A stretch of DNA of 64,000 nucleotides from CAZPBC01 sp964584775 (GTDB lineage: Bacteria > Chlamydiota > Chlamydiia > Chlamydiales > SLFE01): positions 15,480-79,479 of the forward strand of contig CAZPBC010000004.1 of NCBI GenBank assembly GCA_964584775.1, written 5' to 3'. The position numbers were made by a program, and so were the translations under genes. This document shows positions 41,813 to 50,364 of the stretch, in pieces. The number at the start of each line of letters is the position of its first letter. Position 1 is the first letter of the stretch. The notes beneath the pieces are model-generated. The model saw only the letters and a list, made by a program, of their open reading frames with translations. It searched no databases and was not told where the DNA came from.

Positions 41813-43059
41813 CACTCAAACTTCGAAAAGATGATAGAGGCGTTGTGTCCACCAAAACCGAAAGAGTTGGATAACGCTGCTTTGATAGGAGCTTTTGTGC
41901 GTTTTGTCGGAAGTTGGAAACGGATGCCCTCTTCTGGATCTGTTAGATTGATCGTAGGGTGGATCTCACCTGTTTCTAACGCTTTCACAGAGACCACCGC
42001 CTCGAGACCTCCAGCAGCCCCAAGCCCATGACCAATCATTGACTTGGTCGCATTCATATAGATTTTCTCTGGCTGACTGAACACTTGATTCACAGCGTTG
42101 AGCTCAGCAACATCTCCAAGCGGAGTGGAGGTGGCGTGTGCATTGATGTAGTCAATGGCACTTTCATCAATTCCAGCATCCTTCAAAGCCTCTTCCACAC
42201 AGCTCTTCACACCGAGGCCATCTCCTCTAGGTTCCGTCATATGGTGAGCGTCACAAGTGACTCCACCACCCAGATACTCAGCTAGAATTTTTGCCCCACG
42301 TTTTTCAGCATGTTCGAGAGACTCAAGAACGAGGATTCCAGCTCCCTCCCCCATGACAAATCCATCGCGGGCTTTATCAAAGGGACGAGAAGCCTCTTCA
42401 GGTGAATCATTACGCGATGAGAGCGCACGACAAGCGCAGAAGCCTCCTAGGCCAATCGAGTTAATAGGAGCTTCCACACCACCTGTGACAATCAAATCAG
42501 CCATTCCACTACGGATATGATTCGCTGCATTGATGATAGAATAGTTTCCTGTTGCACAAGCTGTAGAGAGCGAGTAGTTCGGACCCATAAAGCCGTAGTC
42601 CATCGCCAATAAAGCTCCACTCATGTTTGTGATGACAAAAGGAACAAAGAAGGGGTTCATTCGACGAACGCCCTTGTCACGAAGCGTCACCACACCATCA
42701 TAAAAAATCTGCATCCCTCCCATTCCAGAGCCAATGATCGCTCCAAGTTTTGGAGAATTTAGTGAGCGCGCATTCTCTTCTGTGATGCCGGCTTGAGCAA
42801 GAGCTTTTTTTCCAGCCACTAAAGCGTAGGCAATAAACTTGTCAATGCGTCTTGCTTGCTTTCGATCGATGAGGTCTTCCGTATCAAAATCGTTGATCGC
42901 AGCAGCAAATTGAGTGGGAAACTCCTCTACATCGAATTGTGAAATCTTTTTGACGCCCGATTCTCCACAGAGAAGCTTTTCATAAAAGTCATCCACGTCA
43001 TTTCCAAAACAGGAAGCAACCCCAAGACCTGTGACAACAACACGTTGATTCTTATTCAC
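41812..43059 (-). CDS. fabF: 3-Oxoacyl-[acyl-carrier-protein] synthase II
   Basis: Condensing enzyme of fatty-acid elongation, 415 residues. The catalytic triad is clear: STACATGNYSI (Cys), NAHATSTPLGD (His) and MIGHGLGAAGG (His), with GFGGHNASIIF at the end. It is coupled to rsfS upstream (ATGA) and to the Nudix gene downstream (TGATG). Order rsfS-fabF-Nudix matches C. trachomatis CT769-CT771 as I recall it. Confidence 0.96.
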   Translation of the reverse strand: MNKNQRVVVTGLGVASCFGNDVDDFYEKLLCGESGVKKISQFDVEEFPTQFAAAINDFDTEDLIDRKQARRIDKFIAYALVAGKKALAQAGITEENARSLNSPKLGAIIGSGMGGMQIFYDGVVTLRDKGVRRMNPFFVPFVITNMSGALLAMDYGFMGPNYSLSTACATGNYSIINAANHIRSGMADLIVTGGVEAPINSIGLGGFCACRALSSRNDSPEEASRPFDKARDGFVMGEGAGILVLESLEHAEKRGAKILAEYLGGGVTCDAHHMTEPRGDGLGVKSCVEEALKDAGIDESAIDYINAHATSTPLGDVAELNAVNQVFSQPEKIYMNATKSMIGHGLGAAGGLEAVVSVKALETGEIHPTINLTDPEEGIRFQLPTKRTKAPIKAALSNSFGFGGHNASIIFSKFE

Positions 43060-43418
43060 TTTAAATTCCTCTCCACTTGGATCTGCACATCGACGATCTT
43101 TCCTTCACTCCAAAGCTTTTCTAACCCATACTGCACTCGAACACCGGGAGCAAAAAGATGGACGACGACATCAACAAAGTCGACAACCACCCAGTCTCCA
43201 TGGGCAAGGCCTTCGACATGGCATACATCGTAACCTTGCTTATCCATTGCCTCGATGATCGCGTCTGCTAACGCTTTTGTGTGTCTCGAGGCGGTACCTT
43301 CGGCAATAATGAAGTAGTCTGTCAGGGTTGACTCATCTCGAACATCGAGAACAAAGATATTTAAACCTTTCTTGTCGAAGATCGTTTGTGCAATTAAATT
43401 CAGTATTTTATGAGTCAT
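43056..43418 (-). CDS. rsfS: Ribosome silencing factor
   Basis: A 120-residue Iojap/DUF143 protein that binds ribosomal protein L14 and blocks subunit joining when growth slows. The conserved features ESTLTDYFIIAEGTASRH, HVEGLAHGDWVVVDFVDVVVHLF and YGLEKLW are all present. It starts five bases after nadD and overlaps fabF by four. The nadD-rsfS pairing is common in bacteria. Confidence 0.93.
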   Translation of the reverse strand: MTHKILNLIAQTIFDKKGLNIFVLDVRDESTLTDYFIIAEGTASRHTKALADAIIEAMDKQGYDVCHVEGLAHGDWVVVDFVDVVVHLFAPGVRVQYGLEKLWSEGKIVDVQIQVERNLK

Positions 43419-43423
43419 TCACA

Positions 43424-44008
43424 CTAAGAGTATAGTTGATGTTTTACAATGTAGTCTATGACTTTTTCCGGGAGAAGGTGTGCTGAGCAAAGCCCTTTTT
43501 TGAAGCGTTCACGGATCTCTGTGCTCGAGATATCTAGAGCACGGGTGGGGGTGATTCCCTTTTGAAGTGGGGCCAGAAGCTGAGAATGGTCTAGGTCAGT
43601 CCCAGGACGCCATCCAACAAAGAAATCCACCAGCTGAACCAACTCATCAACCTCTTTCCAACGGCTCACACCCGCTGCGGCGTCACTACCTAGAAAAATC
43701 GAGTATGCGTTCTCAGAAGCCTCCTCAAGGAGAAGTCGGACCGTGTCAATCGCATAAGACACCCCTTCTCTTCTGACCTCGTCTTCCCTAACCTTGAAAT
43801 GCGGATAGGGCTCTACAGCAAGCCTTGTCATTTCAAGACGGCGCTCTGCATCTGTGACATTTTGATCTTGTTTAAAGGGTGAAATACCTGCAGGAAAGAC
43901 CCAAACCTCATCAAGGTCGTTTTTTTCATAGAGATCGACGGCTAGACTTAAGTGCCCAAAGTGAATGGGATCAAACGTCCCCCCAAAAAGTCCTATGCGT
44001 TTATTCAT
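43424..44008 (-). CDS. nadD: Nicotinate-nucleotide adenylyltransferase
   Basis: Makes deamido-NAD from nicotinate mononucleotide and ATP; 194 residues. The nucleotidyltransferase motifs are GLFGGTFDPIHFGHL and ISSTEIRERF. It overlaps glnN by four bases and precedes rsfS. It indicates some NAD-making ability; Chlamydiaceae rely on uptake as far as I recall. Confidence 0.93.
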   Translation of the reverse strand: MNKRIGLFGGTFDPIHFGHLSLAVDLYEKNDLDEVWVFPAGISPFKQDQNVTDAERRLEMTRLAVEPYPHFKVREDEVRREGVSYAIDTVRLLLEEASENAYSIFLGSDAAAGVSRWKEVDELVQLVDFFVGWRPGTDLDHSQLLAPLQKGITPTRALDISSTEIRERFKKGLCSAHLLPEKVIDYIVKHQLYS

Positions 44009-46194
44009 ACGTGAAAGAGCAGTTCTCGGTATTTAGGAAGCGGCCAATATTCATCAAAGCAATATCGTTCCAAGTAGTCCACCTCCTCACGTAGAGACTC
44101 AGATAAGTCAGTGAGCTCATTTGCAAAGAAGTCGCCTTTCTTTTGAATGTCCTCAATCTTCGACCCTTCTATCCAACACTCTTCTAGTTCAATCGCTAAC
44201 TCTGAAGCACGGTCGAGGGAACGAGAAAGATTTTCCAGCTTCGATTGCATAAAAGGCATTTTCACTTTTGACCCATCAATCTTATCCAAATTCACTAGAA
44301 GCTTAGCGAGATCTTTTTGGGTCTTGACAACAGCAGGAACTACCAGTGTGTGGAACATATCCAACATCAGTCGAATCTCGATTTCTGCCGTTTGAATATA
44401 GGTCTCCATAGAGATTTCGTAACGGCTCTCTAATTCATTTTTCGTTAAGATCCCCTCAAAAATTTCAGCAGCTTGAGAACTCTTTAAAGAAGCAAAAGCA
44501 GATGTCGATTTTTTGAGATTCGGAAGATTTCTCTCTTTAGCAAGTCCCACCCAATCATTGCTGTAATTATCGCCTGTAAAGCGAATACGTTTGGATTCCT
44601 TGAGGTATTTTTGCAAGACGGGCGTCAGTGCCTTCAAAAACTCTTCTTGCGAATAGCCTTCTTTTAAACTCTCTTCAATTTCATCCAGAATGAGACTGAG
44701 ACTTTTTGCAACACCGGAATTCAGTACTGTCGCTGAAAAGGCTGGACTTGCAATAGATCCAAGAGCTCGGAACTCAAACTTATTCCCTGTGAATGCAAAA
44801 GGAGATGTCCGGTTGCGATCTGTCGTGTGTTTTGGTAAATCAGAGATGGTCGTCAGCGAGAACTGATAGCGGTCATCTCGCACTTCGGATTTATGAAATC
44901 CCTTCTCTTCGATGTTCTCAAGCAGCTCTTCGAGCACTCTTCCAAGATAGACAGAGATAATTGCAGGAGGAGCTTCATGCCCGCCCAGGCGCGTGTCATT
45001 GGATCTTGATGCAATACTTGCACGAAGGAGCTCGGCATTCTTATCAACCGCATGCAAAGTGGCTGTCAGCAGCACAAGAAAGTGGAGGTTGTTTTCAGGA
45101 GTCGCCGTGGGATCGAGCAGGTTAATCCCCGTGTCCGTGATGACAGACCAGTTAAAGTGTTTTCCAGATCCATTGATCCCCGCAAAGGGCTTCTCATGCA
45201 GAAGACAGGCAAGACCGTGTTCTTCGGCTGTCTGGCGCATGATCTCCATCAAGAGGATGTTGTGATCGATCGCGACGGTGGTCTTTTCATATACAGGCGC
45301 TACTTCATGCTGAGCAGGAGCCACCTCATTGTGTCGAGTCTTTAAAGGAATTCCCAGCTTAAGAGACTTATTCTCAAAGTCACTCATAAAACTGAGGACC
45401 CGGTCCTTCACTGTGCCAAAGTAGTGGTCTTGGAGCTCTTGTCCTTTGGGCGGCGGCGCTCCATAGACTGTCCTACCCGCAAGCATCAGATCTGGGCGTA
45501 ATTTTTTGAGGGCTCGGTCAATGACAAAATACTCTTGCTCTAACCCGAGTGTTGTAAAGGCATAGTTTGCCTCCACCCCGGTGAGTTTTAAGAGTCGGAT
45601 CACCTCTTTGGAGAGTTTCTTTTCAGAGCGGATGACAGGAATCTTCGCATCCAGGATATCCCCTGTCCATGAAAAGAAGACAGAAGGAATGCAAAGAGTG
45701 ACACCATCCCCTCCCTTCCAAATAAAAGCGGGTGAAGTCGGATCCCACCCTGTATAGCCTCGAGCCTCATAAGTGGTCCTTAGTCCACCAGAAGGAAATG
45801 AGGAGGCATCAGGTTCGCCTTGTAGGAGCTGATTGCCAGTGAACTTTTCAATCACGTTATCAGAAAAAGTGCTCCACTCGATAAAAGCGTCGTGCTTTTC
45901 AGCAGAGGCGCCTGTTAGAGGCTGAAACCAGTGTGTGTAGTGTGTTGCACCGTGGCTGATCGCCCACTCCTTCATCGCAACAGCAATCGCATCCGCATTC
46001 TCAGGGCTGATGGCTTCGACTCCATCCATCGCCTTTTCCAAGTTTTCGAAGACAGCGGGAGGGAGCATGCTCCTCATCTGATTTTTTGAAAAAACAGCTG
46101 AGGCGAACTCTTCAGACGGAAGGCCTGTCGAGGGCTCCTTTCTGCATTGATTAGAAATGGGGGGGCGTGAAATCGCCTGTTCTCTTGGATTCAT
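44005..46194 (-). CDS. glnN: Glutamine synthetase, type III
   Basis: A 729-residue GSIII enzyme that makes glutamine from glutamate, ammonia and ATP. Diagnostic blocks are THYTHWFQPLTGASAEKHDAF (about 80-100), SSFPSGGLRTTYEARGYT, PLKTRHNEVAPAQHE, GINGSGKHFNWS and RLGGHEAPPAI. Length distinguishes it from the ~450-residue GSI/GSII forms. It is cytoplasmic and forms dodecamers in studied species. It sits, with nadD, between a coiled-coil gene and rsfS that are neighbours in Chlamydia, which suggests insertion here or loss there. The start is followed by a variable N-terminus of about 30 residues; the Shine-Dalgarno is weak (AAGG, three bases before ATG). Confidence 0.93.
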   Translation of the reverse strand: MNPREQAISRPPISNQCRKEPSTGLPSEEFASAVFSKNQMRSMLPPAVFENLEKAMDGVEAISPENADAIAVAMKEWAISHGATHYTHWFQPLTGASAEKHDAFIEWSTFSDNVIEKFTGNQLLQGEPDASSFPSGGLRTTYEARGYTGWDPTSPAFIWKGGDGVTLCIPSVFFSWTGDILDAKIPVIRSEKKLSKEVIRLLKLTGVEANYAFTTLGLEQEYFVIDRALKKLRPDLMLAGRTVYGAPPPKGQELQDHYFGTVKDRVLSFMSDFENKSLKLGIPLKTRHNEVAPAQHEVAPVYEKTTVAIDHNILLMEIMRQTAEEHGLACLLHEKPFAGINGSGKHFNWSVITDTGINLLDPTATPENNLHFLVLLTATLHAVDKNAELLRASIASRSNDTRLGGHEAPPAIISVYLGRVLEELLENIEEKGFHKSEVRDDRYQFSLTTISDLPKHTTDRNRTSPFAFTGNKFEFRALGSIASPAFSATVLNSGVAKSLSLILDEIEESLKEGYSQEEFLKALTPVLQKYLKESKRIRFTGDNYSNDWVGLAKERNLPNLKKSTSAFASLKSSQAAEIFEGILTKNELESRYEISMETYIQTAEIEIRLMLDMFHTLVVPAVVKTQKDLAKLLVNLDKIDGSKVKMPFMQSKLENLSRSLDRASELAIELEECWIEGSKIEDIQKKGDFFANELTDLSESLREEVDYLERYCFDEYWPLPKYRELLFHV

Positions 46195-46266
46195 ACCCTT
46201 ATCTTCCTAAAATACTCTCAAAGGTGCAAGAAGTATTTGAATTAAAGATGGCTGGAAATAAAGAGG

Positions 46267-47940
46267 TTAGCCCTCAAGCTCACGAATTTTTTGCTCGATT
46301 TGTTGGATTTCTTCTTCGACTTTTTGGAGACGCGCTTTATCCTCTTCCATAAGCTCTTGTTGTTTAAAAGCTTGTTCTAAGTCGAGTCCAGAAGATCCGC
46401 TGGCTTTACGATGTTCTTCCAGCTGGGCACGAGCCTCTTTTCTTCGGTCGTTCGCCTCACCGAGAAGGGCTTGAAGTTGATCTCGAGCTTTTAAGGAATC
46501 CTCGGGGAGTTGATCAATCCGGATTTTAGAAACGTGATCAGAGACGCTACGGACCAAGCGGTTTAAGTCCCCTTTTTCCCACTTGTTCAAGTCGAGAGCC
46601 TCGGCATCCGCTCTTAGGCGGTCGCACTCGCTTACCATCTCATCGATCGTTAAGCCCGTAGAAGACGGCAAAGCCTTCAGTGCTTCGAAGGCAGCATCCA
46701 GCTTATCTTGCCTTGCTTTTTGCTCTGCTTGGGCCTTTTCTTGTTTTTCTCGAAGCTTTTCATCCTGCTTCTTTTGGATGGAGTCGCGCACCTCAAAGAG
46801 TTTTCCTTTGAGACGAGTGACATCTTCTCGTAAAAGGCTTGTCTGCTTCATTTCTTTTAGAAGCTGGTTGACCGAGCTCATCGCGTCGTTGTCATTCACT
46901 TCGCCATCTTTAAAACGCTTCACCAAATCATCGACTTTCTCTTCGATCTGTGTCGCACCTTGTTTCAGTTCCGCCTTCGCTTTTAACTTGTCTTTCTTCT
47001 TCTCCTTTTCGACCTTCTTGAGCTGATCCCAGCCCTCTGAAAGCTTCATACGAGTCTTATTGAAAGCCTGAGTATTGAGCGTCAACCATTTTGCTAGGCC
47101 TTGAAGGTGTTTAATCTCATCTCTTAAGACAAAAAGAGGTTGCTTGAACTGGTCGGAGGAAAAGTGTGCATCCATGAAAGCATCCACATCGCCAGTAAAC
47201 TTTTGGCTGACCTCTTTAATGAGCTCTTTTCTTTTTGGGAAGACTTGATCCCCTGCCTGTGAGAGTCGCTGGAAAAATTTGTTCTTGAAGCGGATTCTCA
47301 TCTCAGTTTTGATGAGCTCTTTTCTCAATGAATTAATCTTTGATGCGAACGCGTTGAGGTGTGTGAGCTCTTTTTGGAGTTTTAGGTACTCTGCTTTCTT
47401 TTCTTCAATAAACTTCGCCGCCGCCTCTTCAGGAATTTGAACCTCTTCAAGAGTCTCGACCTTTGCTAGGTCCTCCTCAAGAGCTTTGATAGCTAAGTCA
47501 ATTTGCTCAACAGCAAAAGCACTCTCTTCATCGAGAATCTCTTTGAGACGATAGGCTTCCTTCGAAACTTCCACGTACCGATTCCAAAGATGAGCACGGA
47601 CGGCAAACGGCAGTGATTCTTCCTTAAAGTTTTGGAGAGCCAGTTTACGAGCATCCCAGAATTGTTTGAATGATGGTGCTAGACCTTGAGAAATAACTGA
47701 CTCCATAAAATCGAGAAGCTTAGCGATCTTCTCTTCTGGAGCTTTGAGGTCGGCTAGCTCTTTAGTGAGTTTTTGTAAATCTTCGGAAGCGGCTTCGCCC
47801 TTTTTCTCGTTCGATGGACTCATAGATTCTTTCTCTGTAGATTCAGACTCAATTTTGCTCTCAGCTGGTGGTTTCATCTCATCTTCGCTAGCACTTGGAG
47901 GAGGTTCAGTTATGGTCGTCGCTTCTGTCTGATGGCTCAT
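46267..47940 (-). CDS. Large coiled-coil hypothetical protein
   Basis: A 557-residue soluble protein. The first ~55 residues are disordered and Ser/Glu/Pro-rich; the rest is almost continuous charged helix (QKLTKELADLKAPEEKIAKL, RSLREKQEK-type repeats) ending in a clear heptad coil (RLQKVEEEIQQIEQKIRELEG). No signal peptide or catalytic motif. Size and position beside miaA and rsfS recall C. trachomatis CT768, a conserved hypothetical; that link is from memory. A short GAGG/CCTC hairpin with TTTATTT overlaps its stop codon and may end transcription. Confidence 0.75.
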   Translation of the reverse strand: MSHQTEATTITEPPPSASEDEMKPPAESKIESESTEKESMSPSNEKKGEAASEDLQKLTKELADLKAPEEKIAKLLDFMESVISQGLAPSFKQFWDARKLALQNFKEESLPFAVRAHLWNRYVEVSKEAYRLKEILDEESAFAVEQIDLAIKALEEDLAKVETLEEVQIPEEAAAKFIEEKKAEYLKLQKELTHLNAFASKINSLRKELIKTEMRIRFKNKFFQRLSQAGDQVFPKRKELIKEVSQKFTGDVDAFMDAHFSSDQFKQPLFVLRDEIKHLQGLAKWLTLNTQAFNKTRMKLSEGWDQLKKVEKEKKKDKLKAKAELKQGATQIEEKVDDLVKRFKDGEVNDNDAMSSVNQLLKEMKQTSLLREDVTRLKGKLFEVRDSIQKKQDEKLREKQEKAQAEQKARQDKLDAAFEALKALPSSTGLTIDEMVSECDRLRADAEALDLNKWEKGDLNRLVRSVSDHVSKIRIDQLPEDSLKARDQLQALLGEANDRRKEARAQLEEHRKASGSSGLDLEQAFKQQELMEEDKARLQKVEEEIQQIEQKIRELEG

Positions 47941-48051
47941 TGGTAATGTCTTCTGTTATTAAAACAATACTGTTTTCTTTAATATAAGGCGGCGTGTACA
48001 CCTATAATACTCATAACAGCAATTTGAGAAAAGTAAAAAACCCCCTATAGA

Positions 48052-49071
48052 TCAGGACTCCAGGTCACGCATAATCAGCTCGATTGCTGTTTCAGGATCG
48101 TGAAGATCTAGGTCAATCCATTCGAAAAGTGGCTCTCGGCGAAACCACGTCAGTTGGCGTTTCGCATAGCGTCGTGAGGCACGCTTGAAGGTTTCCATGA
48201 AGTGGTCAAAGTCTTCTTTTGTTTGAGGAGAGTCTAAAAACTCTAAACTTTGACGGTATCCAATCGCAGAGGACGCAGAGGTATTCTCTCGAAGCCCCAT
48301 CTGATCAAGCAGGGAGACTTCTTGAAGAAGTCCCTTTGCAACCATCTTCTCACAACGTGAGTTAATCCGGTCATAGAGAATGCTTTTCGGACGGTTGAGA
48401 AACCAGCAGCGGAAGTCAAAAAGTTTAGGAATTTGAGCTTCTCTCCATTTCAATTCACTGACCTTTCCCCCTGTAATTTCAATGATTTCCAAAGCTCGGA
48501 TGATTTTTTGTCGGTCATGACAGGTGATTGTTTTAGCATAGTCTATGTCAAGTTGCTCAAGCCGCTCATACATCCAATCTGCACCCTGCAGGTCAAACTG
48601 CCCCTCTAAGCGGGCACGGATTTTGGGGTCAGGCGTTGGTCCTTGTGGTGGGCCATAGATCAATGAATGGATATAGAAGCCGGTTCCCCCTACCACGATC
48701 GGCACTCCCCCCTTATTTAGAATCAACTGACAGGTGTGGGATGCTGCTAAATGGAAGTCAACGACATTGAAACTTTCATGGATATCAAGCACGTCTACAA
48801 GATGGTGTGGTATCGCCTTCATCTCCCTTTCGGTCGGCTTGGCGGTTCCCACATTCAGCCCCCGATAGACCTGAGTCGAGTCCGCAGAGACAATCTCTCC
48901 ACCGATCTCTTCAGCGAGCATCATGGCAAGTGCTGACTTTCCAGAACAGGTCGGACCGGAAAGGACGATGACTTTAGGCCGCTTAAATTGAGATGAGATG
49001 GGAGTGAGCAGCTCCTGAGGGCTGACTTTACCACCCAGTATCCGCTCTATGTCACAGGAAAGACTCCCCAC
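48052..49071 (-). CDS. miaA: tRNA dimethylallyltransferase
   Basis: Adds the isopentenyl group to A37 of tRNAs reading UNN codons, the substrate of MiaB at 51421. P-loop VLSGPTCSGKSA, SADSTQVYRGLNVGTAKP, the HHLVDVLDIHESF block and VVGGTGFYIHSLIYGPP are all canonical. The frame opens at GTG 49071 and puts about 32 residues before the usual MiaA start; no ATG lies near the P-loop, so the start is uncertain. The 339-residue length includes this extension. Its leader region holds the 61-bp repeats described separately. miaA followed by the coiled-coil gene matches Chlamydia order. Confidence 0.9.
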   Translation of the reverse strand: MGSLSCDIERILGGKVSPQELLTPISSQFKRPKVIVLSGPTCSGKSALAMMLAEEIGGEIVSADSTQVYRGLNVGTAKPTEREMKAIPHHLVDVLDIHESFNVVDFHLAASHTCQLILNKGGVPIVVGGTGFYIHSLIYGPPQGPTPDPKIRARLEGQFDLQGADWMYERLEQLDIDYAKTITCHDRQKIIRALEIIEITGGKVSELKWREAQIPKLFDFRCWFLNRPKSILYDRINSRCEKMVAKGLLQEVSLLDQMGLRENTSASSAIGYRQSLEFLDSPQTKEDFDHFMETFKRASRRYAKRQLTWFRREPLFEWIDLDLHDPETAIELIMRDLES

Positions 49072-49109
49072 TACTCCGTTCCTTTACGCAGAAGATACAA
49101 GTTTCTAAG

Positions 49110-49170
49110 TTTCGAAGGTGGCGATAGGGCTTTTGTGAATGCTTTGCGAGTGGTCATGAAATGTTCAGGC
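49110..49170. repeat. 61-bp direct repeat, copy 1
   Basis: Begins TTTCGAAGGTGGCGA and ends with an identical 27-base block (TTTGCGAGTGGTCATGAAAT then GTTCAGGC). Copy 2 lies 168 bases downstream with the same length; the ends are identical and only about 15 central bases differ. Between the copies is a small hairpin CTCGA-CAAAT-TCGAG. Confidence 0.85.
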
Positions 49171-49277
49171 AACCTGGATATCTCATGAAGAATTGTAAAA
49201 ATGGGACAAAATACTCGACAAATTCGAGAGATCTCAATCAAAGGAAAGGGTCCAGCCCCCTTTTCGAGAGGGAGACC

Positions 49278-49338
49278 TTTCGAAGGTGGCGAAAAACATT
49301 TTGTCACAGTTTTGCGAGTGGTCATGAAATGTTCAGGC
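49278..49338. repeat. 61-bp direct repeat, copy 2
   Basis: Second copy of the element at 49110-49170. It reaches into rsbV and provides its last codon and TGA stop (49333-49338), so the repeat probably spread from, or into, the end of this gene. Confidence 0.85.
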
Positions 49339-49680
49339 TAACTTCTTTATCGCTTCTTCTTCATTAACAGTGAGCTCTATCAAGTGATCAAAGCCAGACA
49401 TCTTTAAAATATCCATGACTCTGTCATTCACAGAGCAGACGATCATCTTACCAGAAACTTCTTTTAACTTCTTCACTGTACGCAAAAGGAGCCTCATCCC
49501 AACACTGCTAAGGTAGTTGACAGAGGAAAAGTTAAGAACGAGGCTCGTATGGCCCGCCTCTATGTAGTCCATGATTTGTTGTTCAACATCAGAAGAAGAG
49601 ATTGCATCTAATCTTCCTTTAATTTTAAGAACTAGGACGTTTTTAATTTGTCTTTCTTCAATTTCTGCAACTTGATTCAT
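49333..49680 (-). CDS. rsbV: Anti-sigma factor antagonist (STAS domain)
   Basis: A 115-residue STAS-domain protein of the RsbV/SpoIIAA type. The phosphorylatable serine is in NYLSSVGMRLLL. In Chlamydia, RsbV proteins are antagonists in a partner-switching pathway with RsbW that acts on the housekeeping sigma factor; the same role is inferred here. GAGGGG precedes the ATG by six bases. The last codon and stop belong to a 61-bp repeat. A GATAAT box and a palindrome lie upstream. Confidence 0.88.
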   Translation of the reverse strand: MNQVAEIEERQIKNVLVLKIKGRLDAISSSDVEQQIMDYIEAGHTSLVLNFSSVNYLSSVGMRLLLRTVKKLKEVSGKMIVCSVNDRVMDILKMSGFDHLIELTVNEEEAIKKLA

Positions 49681-49694
49681 TCATTTCCCCTCGC

Positions 49695-49725
49695 ATTATC
49701 GAAATAGTGATACTATCTGAATAGT
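49695..49725 (-). promoter_or_regulatory. Possible rsbV promoter -10 with ATAGT palindrome
   Basis: GATAAT (49695-49700, minus strand) is followed upstream by the perfect palindrome ATAGT-GAT-ACTAT (49704-49716), and a third ATAGT at 49721-49725. No good -35 box is present. The palindrome falls in the expected -10/-35 spacer and could be an operator. Confidence 0.3.
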
Positions 49726-49897
49726 GTGACTAATTGTTTCTTTGTGTCGAAGTTAAACACGGCCTGCCTGTTTCGTCAAGAGCTTACTCAACCAACTGCA
49801 AATCAATAGCTTGTATAATTTTCCACAATCTCTAAAAAAAATGTTTGTGTAAAATTTTTTTTTCGCTAAGGTCAGATTTATACAACAAAAGTGGATT

Positions 49898-50281
49898 ATG
49901 GCCTCATTAAATAAAGTTATCATTGCCGGACGGCTGACGAAAAAGCCGGAATTGAGAAAAACCCCGAATGGGGTCTCCGTCACAGACTTACTGGTTGCGA
50001 TCAATCGCGAATACACCAATCTTCAAGGGGAAAGGCAGCAAGAGGCCTGCTTTGTTGACGTTGTTGTCTGGGGAAAACAAGCCGATCTCTCAGCAGAAGT
50101 CCTAGATGTCTCCTCTTCAGTCCTCATCGAGGGAAGGCTCCAACTAGATGTCTGGTACTCCCGTGATGGTGATAAGCGCTGTAAATTGCGTGTGGCGGCT
50201 GAAAGAGTCCAATTCTTGGACAAACGCCCCTCAGATGCGAAAACTCAACCCTCTTCATCAGAAGAATCCTCTAGCTACTAA
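49898..50281 (+). CDS. ssb: Single-stranded DNA-binding protein
   Basis: A 127-residue OB-fold protein: NKVIIAGRLTKKPELRKTPNG, FVDVVVWGKQADL and SVLIEGRLQLDVWYSRDGDKR fit SSB. The C-terminal tail is short, Ser-rich and ends EESSSY; the usual acidic tip (DDDIPF-like) that recruits partner proteins is missing. This could be a specialised second SSB. The upstream 217-base spacer shared with rsbV has several A/T-rich -10-like boxes but no convincing full promoter. Confidence 0.85.
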   Translation: MASLNKVIIAGRLTKKPELRKTPNGVSVTDLLVAINREYTNLQGERQQEACFVDVVVWGKQADLSAEVLDVSSSVLIEGRLQLDVWYSRDGDKRCKLRVAAERVQFLDKRPSDAKTQPSSSEESSSY

Positions 50282-50292
50282 TTCCTTCGGAT

Positions 50293-50330
50293 AAAAAAAA
50301 CCAAGACCTGTACAAAATGTCAGGCCTTGG
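50293..50330 (-). terminator. Intrinsic terminator of the rplM-rpsI operon
   Basis: On the minus strand the stem CCAAGGCCTG / CAGGTCTTGG (9 of 10 pairs plus one G-U, 10-base loop) is followed at once by eight T. It lies 34 bases past the rpsI stop. From the plus strand the same hairpin follows ssb by about 20 bases but lacks a T-run. Confidence 0.9.
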
Positions 50331-50364
50331 TGCGCTATCGTTTGATTCAACAATAAATAAAGAA

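Noticed and set aside
49071..49325. 84-residue minus-strand frame upstream of miaA
   Set aside because: It is made mostly of the two 61-bp repeats and has no independent support.
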